64,000 nt of DNA from an uncultured Pelagimonas sp. (GTDB lineage Bacteria > Pseudomonadota > Alphaproteobacteria > Rhodobacterales > Rhodobacteraceae): contig NZ_CANMKO010000003.1 in assembly GCF_947498515.1 (NCBI RefSeq), positions 186,001-250,000 of the forward strand, in the 5' to 3' direction. Both the position numbers and the translations under genes were made by a program. Shown here piece by piece: positions 15,676-24,732 of this stretch (positions within the stretch are counted from its first letter, which is position 1; every line of letters starts with the position of its first letter). The notes beneath the pieces were generated by a model that worked only from the letters and a program-made list of their open reading frames with translations, did not search any database and had not been told where the DNA came from.

Positions 15676-18222
15676 ATGGAATTGTTGGACTATATCAGAG
15701 AGGCTCCGCTCTACAGATCTGTTTTTAGCGCAGCGCACCCTACTAGGAGCTATGCGGTAGTTTGCTTTGAGAACGAAGCCAAAGAAGCAGGTCGTTGGTT
15801 TCGAAAAAACATAGGTGACACGCCGCATTTGGTAAAACTTGCCCCAAAAGGCAGTGTGAAATCCGATAGACGCACCACACTCCCAATTCGTGAGAGACCA
15901 GAACTTGCTGTCGTTGTATTTGGAAGCAGCGGGCGTCAAAAAGCTGTAAGGCTGGCTGCCCAGGGCATTTCAGAATTTGCATTCGATTGTGACCAAAAGT
16001 TTTCCAATCACAAATTCGACCGGGATGTTTTCAATAAGTATAGAAGCCGCTTCGAGAGGATATTCGCCCATCTTGCTGATGAGGAAAGCAGACTGGTTTT
16101 CGCCTCTGTCCTCAAGCACAGGATTACGGGGGACCACGGATATCTTCGTATTTCTCGGTATGCGCAATATCAGCACCCGCAAGTAAAGGCCTGTCCGGGC
16201 GAATGGGTAGGTGATTGCGGGGCACTTACTGGCACCACGGCACTTCGTTTTGCCAAGGCCGTTGGCCCGCAGGGCTCTGTTTTTGCTTTTGAACCCGACC
16301 CGTTGAACTTCGAGCACCTTACCGAGCGCACGCATACCACCTCAGCACATATAGCCCGAATTGAGTCGTTGAATTTCGGTCTTTCAGACACAGTGGGCGA
16401 GATGCGGTTTGAGTCAGGAAACGCGGGCGCAAGTAAATTTCTTGCGAAAGGCGATATTGTTGTTCCGACAAATACGCTTGATCAGTTTTCACAGGACCGT
16501 CAGTTGTCGGGGCGTGGAATGCTGAGCTTTGATATTGAAGGTTTCGAATACCCGGCATTGCAAGGCGCGACCAATCTAATCAAAGACCTGCGGCCCAAGC
16601 TTCAGATCAGCCTGTATCATAAGAAATCTGATTTATTTCAGCTCCCGCTATGGGTTATCGATGCCTTTGAAGATTGCAAATTATACATGGGCCACCATAG
16701 CCCGCATCATTCGGAAACCGATCTTTACGTTCTTCCTGCCCGCACCGATGAATTGAAGCCCAAACCCTTGGGGTGGCGTAAGGCCGAAAATGGCACACCT
16801 AGTGTTTGGAAAAGCTCAAAGAGAAAACCCGGTGAGTTCAATTCAATCCTTGCGGAGCGGCGATTTGGATGCGGCCTTTCGCCAACGGTTGAGCCGCCGC
16901 AAAGTGTCGATCATATCCTCACAGATTTGGGCAAGCCCGATCCGATCGAGGCTAGCTTTAAGATCGAACGTTTTCCGCAGTTCCTAAAACGGTTGAATGT
17001 GCGCCGGCAATTGGGGCATGCGCGTCTCAAGGCGACGGATCAGACCGAGGAAGTTGATGCCCGCATAAAGCTGCGCGATGAGGCCGTCTCTGCGCGCAGA
17101 GATCAGATCCACTGGATGCGAAATCACTTCATTCGTCGCGCCTGGACACGAAAGGGGTTTCGCGAACGCCTTTGCTTCTTTTGGGGTGACCATTTCACGG
17201 CGTTGGGCAAAACCGGCGTGGGCAGTCGCGGTATGTCGACTTATCTTGAGTCCGCTATTCGCCCCAACATCGCGGGGCGGTTTGGTGACATGCTGATCGC
17301 GGCGGTAACGAACCCGTTGATGCTGCAATACCTTGACCAGTTCCACTCTGTAGGACCGAACAGTCGCGCCGCGCTTTTGGATAGTGATGGAGCGCGTGGA
17401 TTGAATGAGAACCTCGCCCGCGAGGTTCTTGAGCTGCACACATTGGGTGTCGCAGGGAAATACAGTCAAGCGGATGTCACAGAGTTGGCGCGGCTGTTTA
17501 CCGGTCTAACCTACAGTTTCTCCGAAGGGTTTCTTTACAAGCCGGAATACTCTGAACCCGGTGCCAAGACGGTTTTAGGCGTTACGTACGGCGGCAGTCA
17601 TGAGGGCTGTTTGGAGGATGTGAAGGCGGTGTTGAATGTGCTCGCCCTTCATCCCCATACGTCGCACCATTTGGCAACAAAGATCGCTGTGCATTTTTTA
17701 GGGGATACGCCGGACGCAGGGCTCATTGATCAGATGGCGACACGGTATCTCGAGACAGGCGGATACTTGACAGAAGTATATCGCGTGTTGCTGAGCCACC
17801 CGGCAGCTTGGCAAGAGCAATGCCTTAAGGTCAAGAAACCATTCGACTATGTTTCATCTGCATTGCGTGCAATTGCGATCAATACGGATATCACTTCTGC
17901 CAAGTCGATTGGTGAAATCCAAAAAACTCTGATGCATCCGATGGCGTTGATGGGCCAACCTTGGGAAGAACCGTTGGGGCCTGATGGTTGGTCTGAGTCC
18001 GGGGCCGCTTGGGTGACGCCACAAGGGCTTTCCGCTAGGCTCCAATGGGCGATGTCCACGCCTGTGCTCTACCAACCAAACCTTCCTGACAAGACTGATA
18101 TTGCCGTTTTCTCCCTTGGTCCCGAAGTGCCGGACCGACTCAAGAAATCGACGGCTCAGGCCAATAGTGCGTGGGAGGCGGTTGGCCTTGCTCTGGGCGC
18201 GCCAGAATTTCATTTGATGTAA
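15676..18222 (+). CDS. Chimeric protein: FkbM-family methyltransferase fused to DUF1800
   Basis: 848 residues in one open frame. Residues 1-355 are a full FkbM-type SAM-dependent methyltransferase: SAM loop VGDCGALTGTTALRFAK (178-194), acidic FAFEPDP (204-209 region, Glu206) and SFDIEGFEYPAL (~284-295, Asp286). Residues ~356-387 are a polar linker, and 388-848 are a DUF1800 domain opening with ILAERRFGCGLSP, which in ordinary DUF1800 proteins lies within the first ~15 residues, and containing 'NENLAREVLELHTLGVAG'. No ATG, GTG or TTG lies near the junction in frame, so the DUF1800 part depends on the methyltransferase start. FkbM enzymes O-methylate sugars or polyketides; DUF1800 proteins are of unknown function and usually pair with DUF1501, as here. 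Confidence 0.85.
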   Translation: MELLDYIREAPLYRSVFSAAHPTRSYAVVCFENEAKEAGRWFRKNIGDTPHLVKLAPKGSVKSDRRTTLPIRERPELAVVVFGSSGRQKAVRLAAQGISEFAFDCDQKFSNHKFDRDVFNKYRSRFERIFAHLADEESRLVFASVLKHRITGDHGYLRISRYAQYQHPQVKACPGEWVGDCGALTGTTALRFAKAVGPQGSVFAFEPDPLNFEHLTERTHTTSAHIARIESLNFGLSDTVGEMRFESGNAGASKFLAKGDIVVPTNTLDQFSQDRQLSGRGMLSFDIEGFEYPALQGATNLIKDLRPKLQISLYHKKSDLFQLPLWVIDAFEDCKLYMGHHSPHHSETDLYVLPARTDELKPKPLGWRKAENGTPSVWKSSKRKPGEFNSILAERRFGCGLSPTVEPPQSVDHILTDLGKPDPIEASFKIERFPQFLKRLNVRRQLGHARLKATDQTEEVDARIKLRDEAVSARRDQIHWMRNHFIRRAWTRKGFRERLCFFWGDHFTALGKTGVGSRGMSTYLESAIRPNIAGRFGDMLIAAVTNPLMLQYLDQFHSVGPNSRAALLDSDGARGLNENLAREVLELHTLGVAGKYSQADVTELARLFTGLTYSFSEGFLYKPEYSEPGAKTVLGVTYGGSHEGCLEDVKAVLNVLALHPHTSHHLATKIAVHFLGDTPDAGLIDQMATRYLETGGYLTEVYRVLLSHPAAWQEQCLKVKKPFDYVSSALRAIAINTDITSAKSIGEIQKTLMHPMALMGQPWEEPLGPDGWSESGAAWVTPQGLSARLQWAMSTPVLYQPNLPDKTDIAVFSLGPEVPDRLKKSTAQANSAWEAVGLALGAPEFHLM

Positions 18223-18234
18223 GGGGTAAACACA

Positions 18235-19425
18235 ATGAACCAAGATCAAATGAATTCGGCCTGCTCGTCTGAGGCCCACCCAGTGATCACTCCCATCTCG
18301 ATGACAAACGGACCGGGTGACAACCGGCTTGTGGTCATCGTCCTGCGTGGCGGGATGGACGGCCTGTCCGCCATTCAACCCTATGGTGATCCGCATTTCG
18401 CCGGTATGAGAGCGCGACTTGCGCAAGAGGAGGCAAAAGGCGCCGCGGATTTGGACGGTTTTTTTGCATTGCACCAAGCTCTCTCGCCGTTAATGGACTT
18501 GTGGCAAAAGAAGGAGTTGAGCTTTGCACATGCGGTTTCTACGCCGTATCGCGACAAGCGAAGCCATTTTGATGGTCAAGACCTTCTTGAGGCTGGCACC
18601 CTTAACCTCGCCCCGGCAAATGAACGGGAGGGATGGTTAAATCGCATGCTTCAAGGCTTTGGCAACCTAAAGGCCGAGACCGCGTTTTCAATTGGGCGGA
18701 GCAATTTGCCGATCCTCGCGGGGGAGGCCCCGGTATCGCAATGGGCCCCCACCGCGGATTTGGTTATTCCCTCAAAGGCCTTGAAGGAAACCCGCGCCCT
18801 CATGAAGGGCCACCCGCTTTTTGCAAACGCATTGGATCAAGCCATGCATTTGGCCGACCAAAGCCATGCGCATGGCGACATGTCGTTAGAAGACGTGCAA
18901 AAGGCAATGAACAAACAAGTCAATGGTAGCCGAGACACACAGGCAATTGCGCGCTTTGCATCACAGAGGCTTTTGGGAGAAACCCGTATTGCCGCCTTTT
19001 CGATCGCAGGGTGGGATACCCATGCAAATCAGGCGGTGAATTTGTCCAAAATGCTTGATCAACTTGCTGCAACCATCCTCACGATCCGTAACGAGCTGGG
19101 GTCCGTATGGGACAGGACAACGGTCGTGGCCATGACCGAATTCGGCCGCATGGTGCAAACCAATGGCACAGATGGCACAGATCATGGAACCGGTGGCGCT
19201 ATGCTATTTGCTGGTGGGGCATTGAATGGTGGCCGGGTTGTGACAGAGTGGCCGGGCTTAGAAAGCTCTGACCTATATGATGGACGGGATTTAAACTCGA
19301 CAAGAGACGTTCGCAGCCTGACGGCTTGGGTTATGCGGAGCTTGTACGGTTTTGACAAAACCTTTCTCGAAACCGTTGTCTTCCCAGGTATGGAAATGGG
19401 CGACGACCCGAAAATCATATCCTAA
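18235..19425 (+). CDS. DUF1501 domain protein lacking a Tat signal
   Basis: 396 residues, 12 bp after the DUF1800 chimera, the usual partner order. The sulfatase/alkaline-phosphatase-like DUF1501 fold shows 'RLVVIVLRGGMDGLSA' near the start, 'PYRDKRSHFDGQDLLE', 'FSIAGWDTHANQ' and 'TEFGRMVQTNGTDGTDHGTG'. Relatives begin with a twin-arginine signal (RRxFL followed by a hydrophobic Ala run) before the 'AHPVITPIS' stretch. Here the first 16 residues (MNQDQMNSACSSEAHP) carry no Arg pair and no hydrophobic core, so export by Tat looks lost. Function of DUF1800/DUF1501 pairs is not established. Confidence 0.88.
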   Translation: MNQDQMNSACSSEAHPVITPISMTNGPGDNRLVVIVLRGGMDGLSAIQPYGDPHFAGMRARLAQEEAKGAADLDGFFALHQALSPLMDLWQKKELSFAHAVSTPYRDKRSHFDGQDLLEAGTLNLAPANEREGWLNRMLQGFGNLKAETAFSIGRSNLPILAGEAPVSQWAPTADLVIPSKALKETRALMKGHPLFANALDQAMHLADQSHAHGDMSLEDVQKAMNKQVNGSRDTQAIARFASQRLLGETRIAAFSIAGWDTHANQAVNLSKMLDQLAATILTIRNELGSVWDRTTVVAMTEFGRMVQTNGTDGTDHGTGGAMLFAGGALNGGRVVTEWPGLESSDLYDGRDLNSTRDVRSLTAWVMRSLYGFDKTFLETVVFPGMEMGDDPKIIS

Positions 19426-19877
19426 CCGGTCTGTGTGGTCTGACCGGACCTGGCTTTCCAAGTGGTGCTAAACAATATTTTTTGGTGAAACTGGCCTCCA
19501 AATTGCACCTCGGCCGACCGTTAAACTGAACTGCTGCGCCTCGTTCGTTTGGCTTCTAGTCAATGCCCTAGAAAAACCGGCAACCAAGAAATGGACAACG
19601 GCGGATCGCTCGCTGCGGCTGAAGGCTGCTCTGGAACCAAAGCCGCGTCTATGCAGCCTTCGATACGCTGATCCTCTTTTCCCACGTTTTTATGGTTCCA
19701 AATCAAAACAATCTTTCCTATGCTTTCGCTACCTTGGCAATAAAGGCATTGCGCGCTGCTGCTTGGGTGAGAGGAGCTTCCCGCCCTTGATGAGGACCAA
19801 CCCAAATTGGCCTCTGCGCGCAAAAGGCTCCTTCCATATGACATTGATCCGCTTGGATCATCACAAGGAGGCTAGCA
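19426..19877. other. Intergenic region before the ectoine-type operon
   Basis: About 450 bases with no credible gene. A CCGGTC/GACCGG dyad around 19427-19448 follows the DUF1501 stop but lacks a T run. TGATCC-GCTT-GGATCA at 19845-19860 is a perfect 6-bp dyad just upstream of the strong AAGGAGG ribosome site of the aminotransferase gene and could be a regulatory site for that operon. Confidence 0.4.
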
Positions 19878-21251
19878 ATGCTGCACAATGACAAACTGGA
19901 AGAATGGGATAGAGAGAACTTCTTTCATCCTTCAACGCATCTCGCGGAATTCGCACGGGGAAATATCCCTCAGCGGGTGATCAAGGGGGGATCGGGCTGT
20001 CATATCGAGGACAGGGATGGCAATCGGATGCTCGATGCCTTTGCCGGGCTGTATTGTGTTAATGTCGGGTACGGTCGAACGGAAATCGCCGAGGCGATCG
20101 CGGATCAGGCAAAGGAGTTGGCCTATTATCATTCCTACGTCGGGCATGGTACCGAGGCGTCGATAACCCTTGCGAAAATGGTGCTGGATCGCGCTCCGGA
20201 TCACATGTCAAAGGTGTATTTCGGACTATCTGGGTCGGATGCAAATGAAACCAACGTCAAGTTAATTTGGTACTACAACAACATTCTGGGACGGCCTGAA
20301 AAGAAGAAAATCATATCGCGATGGCGCGGCTACCATGGATCCGGTCTGATGACCGGTTCGCTGACTGGACTAGAGCTGTTTCACAAAAAATTTGATCTAC
20401 CCTTGGCCCAGGTTTTACACACCGAAGCGCCGGATTACTTCCGCCGCGCCGATCTTGGACAATCGGAAGCCGAATTTGTTGCGCATTGCGTGGCCAAACT
20501 CGAAGAGATGATTGAACACGAAGGGGCCGAGACCATCGCAGCCTTCATCGGTGAACCCGTTCTCGGGACTGGCGGCATTGTTCCTCCGCCTGCAGGCTAT
20601 TGGCCCGCCATTCAGGCGGTTCTGGACAAACATGACATCTTGTTGGTAGCCGACGAAGTTGTCACCGGCTTTGGTCGCTTGGGGACGATGTTTGGCTCTG
20701 ATCACTACGATATGAAGCCCGATCTGATCACGATCGCCAAGGGTTTGACCTCGGCATACGCCCCTTTGTCCGGGTCTATCGTGTCGGACAGGATGTGGCG
20801 TGTTCTTGAACAGGGGACGGACGAAAACGGACCCATCGGCCATGGTTGGACTTATTCCGCACACCCAATTGGGGCGGCTGCCGGGGTTGCCAATCTTCGA
20901 TTGATCGACACGCTTAGCTTGGTCGAAAACGCGGGAACAGTCGGCGGACAGTTGAACGCTAAAATGCGCGATGCATTGGCTGATCATCCGCAAGTCGGTG
21001 ATGTACGCGGGACCGGTATGTTATGCGCCGTTGAGTTTGTAAAAGATAAGACAGACCGCGTCTTTTACGATGCGGCAGACAAGATCGGACCACAGATCGC
21101 GGCGAAGCTTATGGAACAGAACAGCATCATTGCGCGGGCGATGCCGCAGGGGGATATCCTCGGGTTCGCTCCGCCGTTTTGTCTTACCTCGGACGAGGCC
21201 GATGACATCGTTGTAGCGACGGCAAATGCCGTAAAGGCAGTGCTGGGATGA
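19878..21251 (+). CDS. Class III aminotransferase, DoeD-like (diaminobutyrate transaminase candidate)
   Basis: 457 residues, preceded by AAGGAGG. A PLP-dependent fold-type I class III aminotransferase: 'FGLSGSDANETNVKLIWYY' (PLP phosphate), 'SRWRGYHGSG', 'LLVADEVVTGFGRLG' with the Asp that binds the pyridine N, and 'TIAKGLTSAYAPLSG' with the PLP-linking Lys. The close match in my memory is DoeD, which removes the amino group from L-2,4-diaminobutyrate to give aspartate semialdehyde in ectoine degradation. The next gene is a clear ectoine-hydrolase homologue, overlapping by 4 bp (ATGA), which supports this role. Another omega-amino acid is possible. Confidence 0.82.
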   Translation: MLHNDKLEEWDRENFFHPSTHLAEFARGNIPQRVIKGGSGCHIEDRDGNRMLDAFAGLYCVNVGYGRTEIAEAIADQAKELAYYHSYVGHGTEASITLAKMVLDRAPDHMSKVYFGLSGSDANETNVKLIWYYNNILGRPEKKKIISRWRGYHGSGLMTGSLTGLELFHKKFDLPLAQVLHTEAPDYFRRADLGQSEAEFVAHCVAKLEEMIEHEGAETIAAFIGEPVLGTGGIVPPPAGYWPAIQAVLDKHDILLVADEVVTGFGRLGTMFGSDHYDMKPDLITIAKGLTSAYAPLSGSIVSDRMWRVLEQGTDENGPIGHGWTYSAHPIGAAAGVANLRLIDTLSLVENAGTVGGQLNAKMRDALADHPQVGDVRGTGMLCAVEFVKDKTDRVFYDAADKIGPQIAAKLMEQNSIIARAMPQGDILGFAPPFCLTSDEADDIVVATANAVKAVLG

Positions 21252-22426
21252 CAAACGCACCATTTGGCAAAGACGAATATAACCGCCGCGTCGAGTTGAC
21301 CCGTGCCTCAATGCAGGACGCCGGGCTTGATGCGATCTTTATCACCGACCCGTCTAATCAGGCATGGCTAACCGGCTACGATGGTTGGTCTTTTTACGTT
21401 CATCAAGGCGTCATCCTCACCCAAACAGGCGAGCCGATCTGGTGGGGGCGCCACATGGATATGCTCGGTGGGCGGCGCACCTGTTGGATGGATCAGGCCA
21501 ATATCCTTGGCTATGGCGACCATTACGTTCAATCGACCCAAATCCACCCGATGCAAGACCTTGCCCAAGTGCTTACCAAGCGCGGCCTTGAGAACGCCAA
21601 AATCGGTGTCGAGATGGAGAACTATTATTACTCCGCCAAGGCACATGACGTGCTAAAAACAGAGCTTCCCAATGCTCAACTGACCGATGCGACAGGTCTT
21701 GTGAATTGGCAACGACTAGTAAAGTCAGATGCCGAGATTGGCTTTATTCGCAAGGCTGCGCGCATTTCCGAAAAGGTGATGCAGGTTGCCCTTGAACGTG
21801 CCGCACCGGGTGTGCGCAAGAATGATCTGGTCGCCGATATCATGCATGCGGGAATAACGGGAGTCGGTGACGATTGGGGCGATTACCCCGCCATTGTGCC
21901 ACTGACACCCTCGGGCCTTGATGCAACTGCCGCGCACTTGACTTGGAATGGTGATCCTATGCGCGGAGGAGAGGCCACGTTCTTTGAGCTTTCTGGCTGC
22001 TATCGCCGCTACCATGCACCGCTGTGTCGAACGATCTACCTTGGTACGCCACCGGATGAGATGAAGCGCGCCGAGGACGCGCAGCTTGCGGGCATCGCCG
22101 CGGGTTTAGAGATGGCACGCGCAGGCAATCGCACCTGCGACATCGCAAACGCCTTTATGGATGTGATGGCCAAACACGGCATCGAACGCGCGGGGCGAAT
22201 GGGTTATCCGATTGGCCTAAGCTATCCGCCGGATTGGGGGGAACGCACGGCCTCTATCCGCGCCGAGGATGAAACCGTTTTGCAGCCCGGAATGGTGTTT
22301 CATTTTATGCCTGCACTCTGGATGGAGACTTGGGGGCTTGAGACGACGGAGACGATCTTGATTACCGAAGATGGGCCAGCAAAACCGTTTTGCGACATTG
22401 AGCGCAAGCTTTTCGTGAAGGCGTAG
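21248..22426 (+). CDS. doeA: Ectoine hydrolase (DoeA/EutD), M24 peptidase fold
   Basis: 392 residues of the creatinase/prolidase (M24) 'pita-bread' fold: an N-terminal domain (1-150) and a catalytic domain (160-392). The run 'ITDPSNQAWLTGYDGWSFYV' followed by 'WWGRHMDMLGGRRTCWMD' and 'YPIGLSYPPDWGERTASIR' agrees closely with what I recall of DoeA from Halomonas and EutD of Roseobacters, which open the pyrimidine ring of ectoine to N-acetyl-diaminobutyrate. Overlaps the aminotransferase by 4 bp and is 4 bp from the deacetylase gene, so these form one operon. No ectoine transporter or AsnC/EnuR-type regulator is adjacent. Confidence 0.9.
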   Translation: MTNAPFGKDEYNRRVELTRASMQDAGLDAIFITDPSNQAWLTGYDGWSFYVHQGVILTQTGEPIWWGRHMDMLGGRRTCWMDQANILGYGDHYVQSTQIHPMQDLAQVLTKRGLENAKIGVEMENYYYSAKAHDVLKTELPNAQLTDATGLVNWQRLVKSDAEIGFIRKAARISEKVMQVALERAAPGVRKNDLVADIMHAGITGVGDDWGDYPAIVPLTPSGLDATAAHLTWNGDPMRGGEATFFELSGCYRRYHAPLCRTIYLGTPPDEMKRAEDAQLAGIAAGLEMARAGNRTCDIANAFMDVMAKHGIERAGRMGYPIGLSYPPDWGERTASIRAEDETVLQPGMVFHFMPALWMETWGLETTETILITEDGPAKPFCDIERKLFVKA

Positions 22427-22430
22427 CCAC

Positions 22431-23594
22431 GTGCTTGCGAGAACGATCGACATCCTCGGTGACCTGATTGCCTTTCCGACAGTCTCGGCCGACAGCAATC
22501 TTGCGATGATCGACTATGTTGCGTCGCATCTCGAAGAATGCGGTGCGGCGGTGCATCTGTTGCGCGATCCCAGCGGGTCAAAGGCAAATCTTTTCGCCAC
22601 ACTGGGGCCACAAAAAGACGGTGGGATTGTGCTGTCTGGGCATAGCGACGTTGTGCCCGTCACAGATCAAGATTGGTCGTTTGATCCTTTCCAAATGACC
22701 AAACGGGACGGTCGCCTTTATGGGCGTGGTAGCTGCGATATGAAGGGGTTCATCGCCGCCGTGATCGCTATGGCTCCGACCTTTGCGCAGGCCGTGCAGG
22801 ACCGGCCGCTGCATTTCGCATTTACCTATGATGAAGAGGTCGGGTGCATCGGGGCCGGCCATCTTGCTCAGTCTCTTGGCGATATAGGGATCACCCCCAG
22901 CGTCGCTATTATCGGCGAGCCGACTGAAATGCGTATTATCGAAGGGCACAAAGGGTGTTACGAATATACGACGAAATTCCAAGGGCTTGAGGGTCACGGC
23001 TCTGCGCCTGATCTAGGTGTCAATGCCGTTGAATACGCCACGCGCTACGTGGCTTTTTTGCTTGATCTCAAAGACCAACTACGCACGATGGCCCAGCCAG
23101 ACAGCCCGTTTGACCCACCTTGGACGACGGTTAACGTTGGTGCCTTGACTGGTGGGACTGTGCACAACGTCATAGCGCCCAAAGCGCAGGTGAATTGGGA
23201 AATGCGCCCGGTTCAAAAACGCGATGCCGACTTTGTAAAGTCGCGCCTCCAAGATTATTGCCGCGAGGTGTTGCTCCCCAAGATGCAGGCTGTCTTTCCC
23301 GAAGCGTCTATCCAAACTGAAGTGGTCGGTGAAGTTGATGGGCTTGTCCCGACCTTGGAAAACGAAGCGCGCCAGATCGTGGCCTCCTTAACTGGACAAA
23401 ACGACGCTGGGGTCGTGCCTTTCGGAACCGAAGCAGGCATATTTCAGAACATCGGTATGGACGTAGTCATTTGTGGGCCGGGCTCTATCGAACAGGCGCA
23501 CAAAGCCGACGAGTACATTGCAGTGGATCAGTTAGAGCAATGTCTTGGCATGCTCAAAAACTTGGCCACCAACTTTGACGAAACTGGGCAATAA
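22431..23594 (+). CDS. ArgE/DapE-family (M20) deacetylase
   Basis: 387 residues from a GTG start four bases after the doeA-like stop. A zinc-dependent M20 peptidase of the acetylornithine deacetylase type: 'VLSGHSDVVPV' (His and Asp metal ligands), 'LYGRGSCDMKGFIAAVIAM' with the bridging Asp, 'TYDEEVGCIGAGHL' (catalytic Glu pair) and 'IGEPTEMRIIEGHKGCYEY'. Classical ectoine pathways use DoeB, an M14-like aspartoacylase-type protein, to remove the acetyl group from N-acetyl-diaminobutyrate. N-acetylornithine is a one-carbon longer homologue of that intermediate, so this enzyme may do the DoeB step here. The family call is firm, the substrate is inferred. Confidence 0.88.
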   Translation: MLARTIDILGDLIAFPTVSADSNLAMIDYVASHLEECGAAVHLLRDPSGSKANLFATLGPQKDGGIVLSGHSDVVPVTDQDWSFDPFQMTKRDGRLYGRGSCDMKGFIAAVIAMAPTFAQAVQDRPLHFAFTYDEEVGCIGAGHLAQSLGDIGITPSVAIIGEPTEMRIIEGHKGCYEYTTKFQGLEGHGSAPDLGVNAVEYATRYVAFLLDLKDQLRTMAQPDSPFDPPWTTVNVGALTGGTVHNVIAPKAQVNWEMRPVQKRDADFVKSRLQDYCREVLLPKMQAVFPEASIQTEVVGEVDGLVPTLENEARQIVASLTGQNDAGVVPFGTEAGIFQNIGMDVVICGPGSIEQAHKADEYIAVDQLEQCLGMLKNLATNFDETGQ

Positions 23595-23601
23595 ACAGTG
23601 G

Positions 23602-23660
23602 AACCTTTGCAGCGCAAAGTAGAAATCCGGTGACTTAAAGAGGCACTCTTTGCAAAGGTT
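23602..23660. repeat. Perfect 10-bp inverted repeat after the ectoine-type operon
   Basis: AACCTTTGCA (23602-23611) is repeated in reverse complement as TGCAAAGGTT (23651-23660). The interval is 39 bases and no T run follows, so it is not a typical intrinsic terminator; a longer cruciform or mobile-element end is possible. Confidence 0.45.
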
Positions 23661-23809
23661 TCTGATCGAAATTTCTGTCCCTCGGATGTCAGGTTGCGAA
23701 GAGGATTTGACGGAGAAGAAGGTCAGAAACGCGTGAAAAAGGTCGCCTTTTGAAGGCTCTGCCCGGACTTAGTCGGACGGAACAATGCGCGCGCCATGAA
23801 TAGTGTCTA

Positions 23810-24700
23810 CTAGTCAGGATTGGGCGAAAACGGCAATGCTTGGGACACCATGCCAAACAAATAGAGCTCTGGAGGTTTTTTCTTTGGGTGCTGGCGAAGT
23901 TTTTCGTCGGCTGGAAAGCAAAAGGGGCCGATTGCTGCGTCCGAGGCGGCTCCAGATTTGAGAAGCATTTCGTCTTCGGTGGCGAACTTGGCCGAGACGC
24001 TAAGCGTCTGACCTATCAGAAATCCAGTGACGACAAGCGGAAAGAGACCGGTGTTTGATGCGTTGATTTTGCCATTGGACACAAAGCCAGCAGGCTGCCC
24101 CGGCAGTGACCAGCCTCTGGTTTTGAAAAGGGCCATATCCAGCCAAGGCCGTGAAATGTTGACCTGCAAAACGGAAATTGTAACCTTTTCAACCTCGGTT
24201 TCAGGCCGGGCAGGGCGCGCGCCTGTTTCGTTGAACAATTGCAAAGCCAAAGGTTTGCCGGGGTCAAGGGTTTGGAACTGATGTCCCAAACCGGTCAATT
24301 TATGCCTTTTAGGGTGAAATACCGCTTCTTCAAAGCCTTCCACATTGGGTTTCATCCAATCTTGGGGCAGAGCGGAAACGGCGCGCCATTGCGATGGGGC
24401 GACGGAAAGCGTTGACAGGGCCGCCTCTTGAAAGACCTGCCGCGCGTCATTGATCAACAGGTTTGCGAAACTATGGTCTCCACCTCCGTCCGCCCCTTTC
24501 AGGACATCCCCATAGGTTTGTTCACAAGAGGCTCCCGCTTCGTACTCCTGTGTCAGCAACGGGATCGGATCGACCAGCGAACGCAGCGCATAGGCCGAGG
24601 CAAAATTTCCGTTACTATTGGTCGGGGAGTAAGCATTTTCATAAGTGGCGCGACGGAGCCTGTATGGTGTCGGCATGAGCTGAAGAATGGGGTTGGTCAT
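23810..24700 (-). CDS. Unrecognised protein sharing a C-terminal domain with its neighbour
   Basis: 296 residues, no signal peptide, no recognised name. Residues ~172-296 align by eye with 333-469 of the protein encoded just upstream: both have V-T-I/V strands, then '(S/E)RPW....LF...W.L.GQP.G.VS.G', a 'FPLVVTGF' / 'MPVVPTAF' strand, a 'LS..A....' strand, a GPF turn and a closing '...LPFSP' / '...TPLSPP' end. This repeated beta domain also occurs, as far as I recall, in uncharacterised proteins of other bacteria. It is the last gene of a five-gene leftward operon, 32 bp after its paralogue. Function unknown. Confidence 0.7.
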   Translation of the reverse strand: MTNPILQLMPTPYRLRRATYENAYSPTNSNGNFASAYALRSLVDPIPLLTQEYEAGASCEQTYGDVLKGADGGGDHSFANLLINDARQVFQEAALSTLSVAPSQWRAVSALPQDWMKPNVEGFEEAVFHPKRHKLTGLGHQFQTLDPGKPLALQLFNETGARPARPETEVEKVTISVLQVNISRPWLDMALFKTRGWSLPGQPAGFVSNGKINASNTGLFPLVVTGFLIGQTLSVSAKFATEDEMLLKSGAASDAAIGPFCFPADEKLRQHPKKKPPELYLFGMVSQALPFSPNPD

Positions 24701-24732
24701 GGCATCGGTCTCCGTCGCGCTAGGGTTATGGG

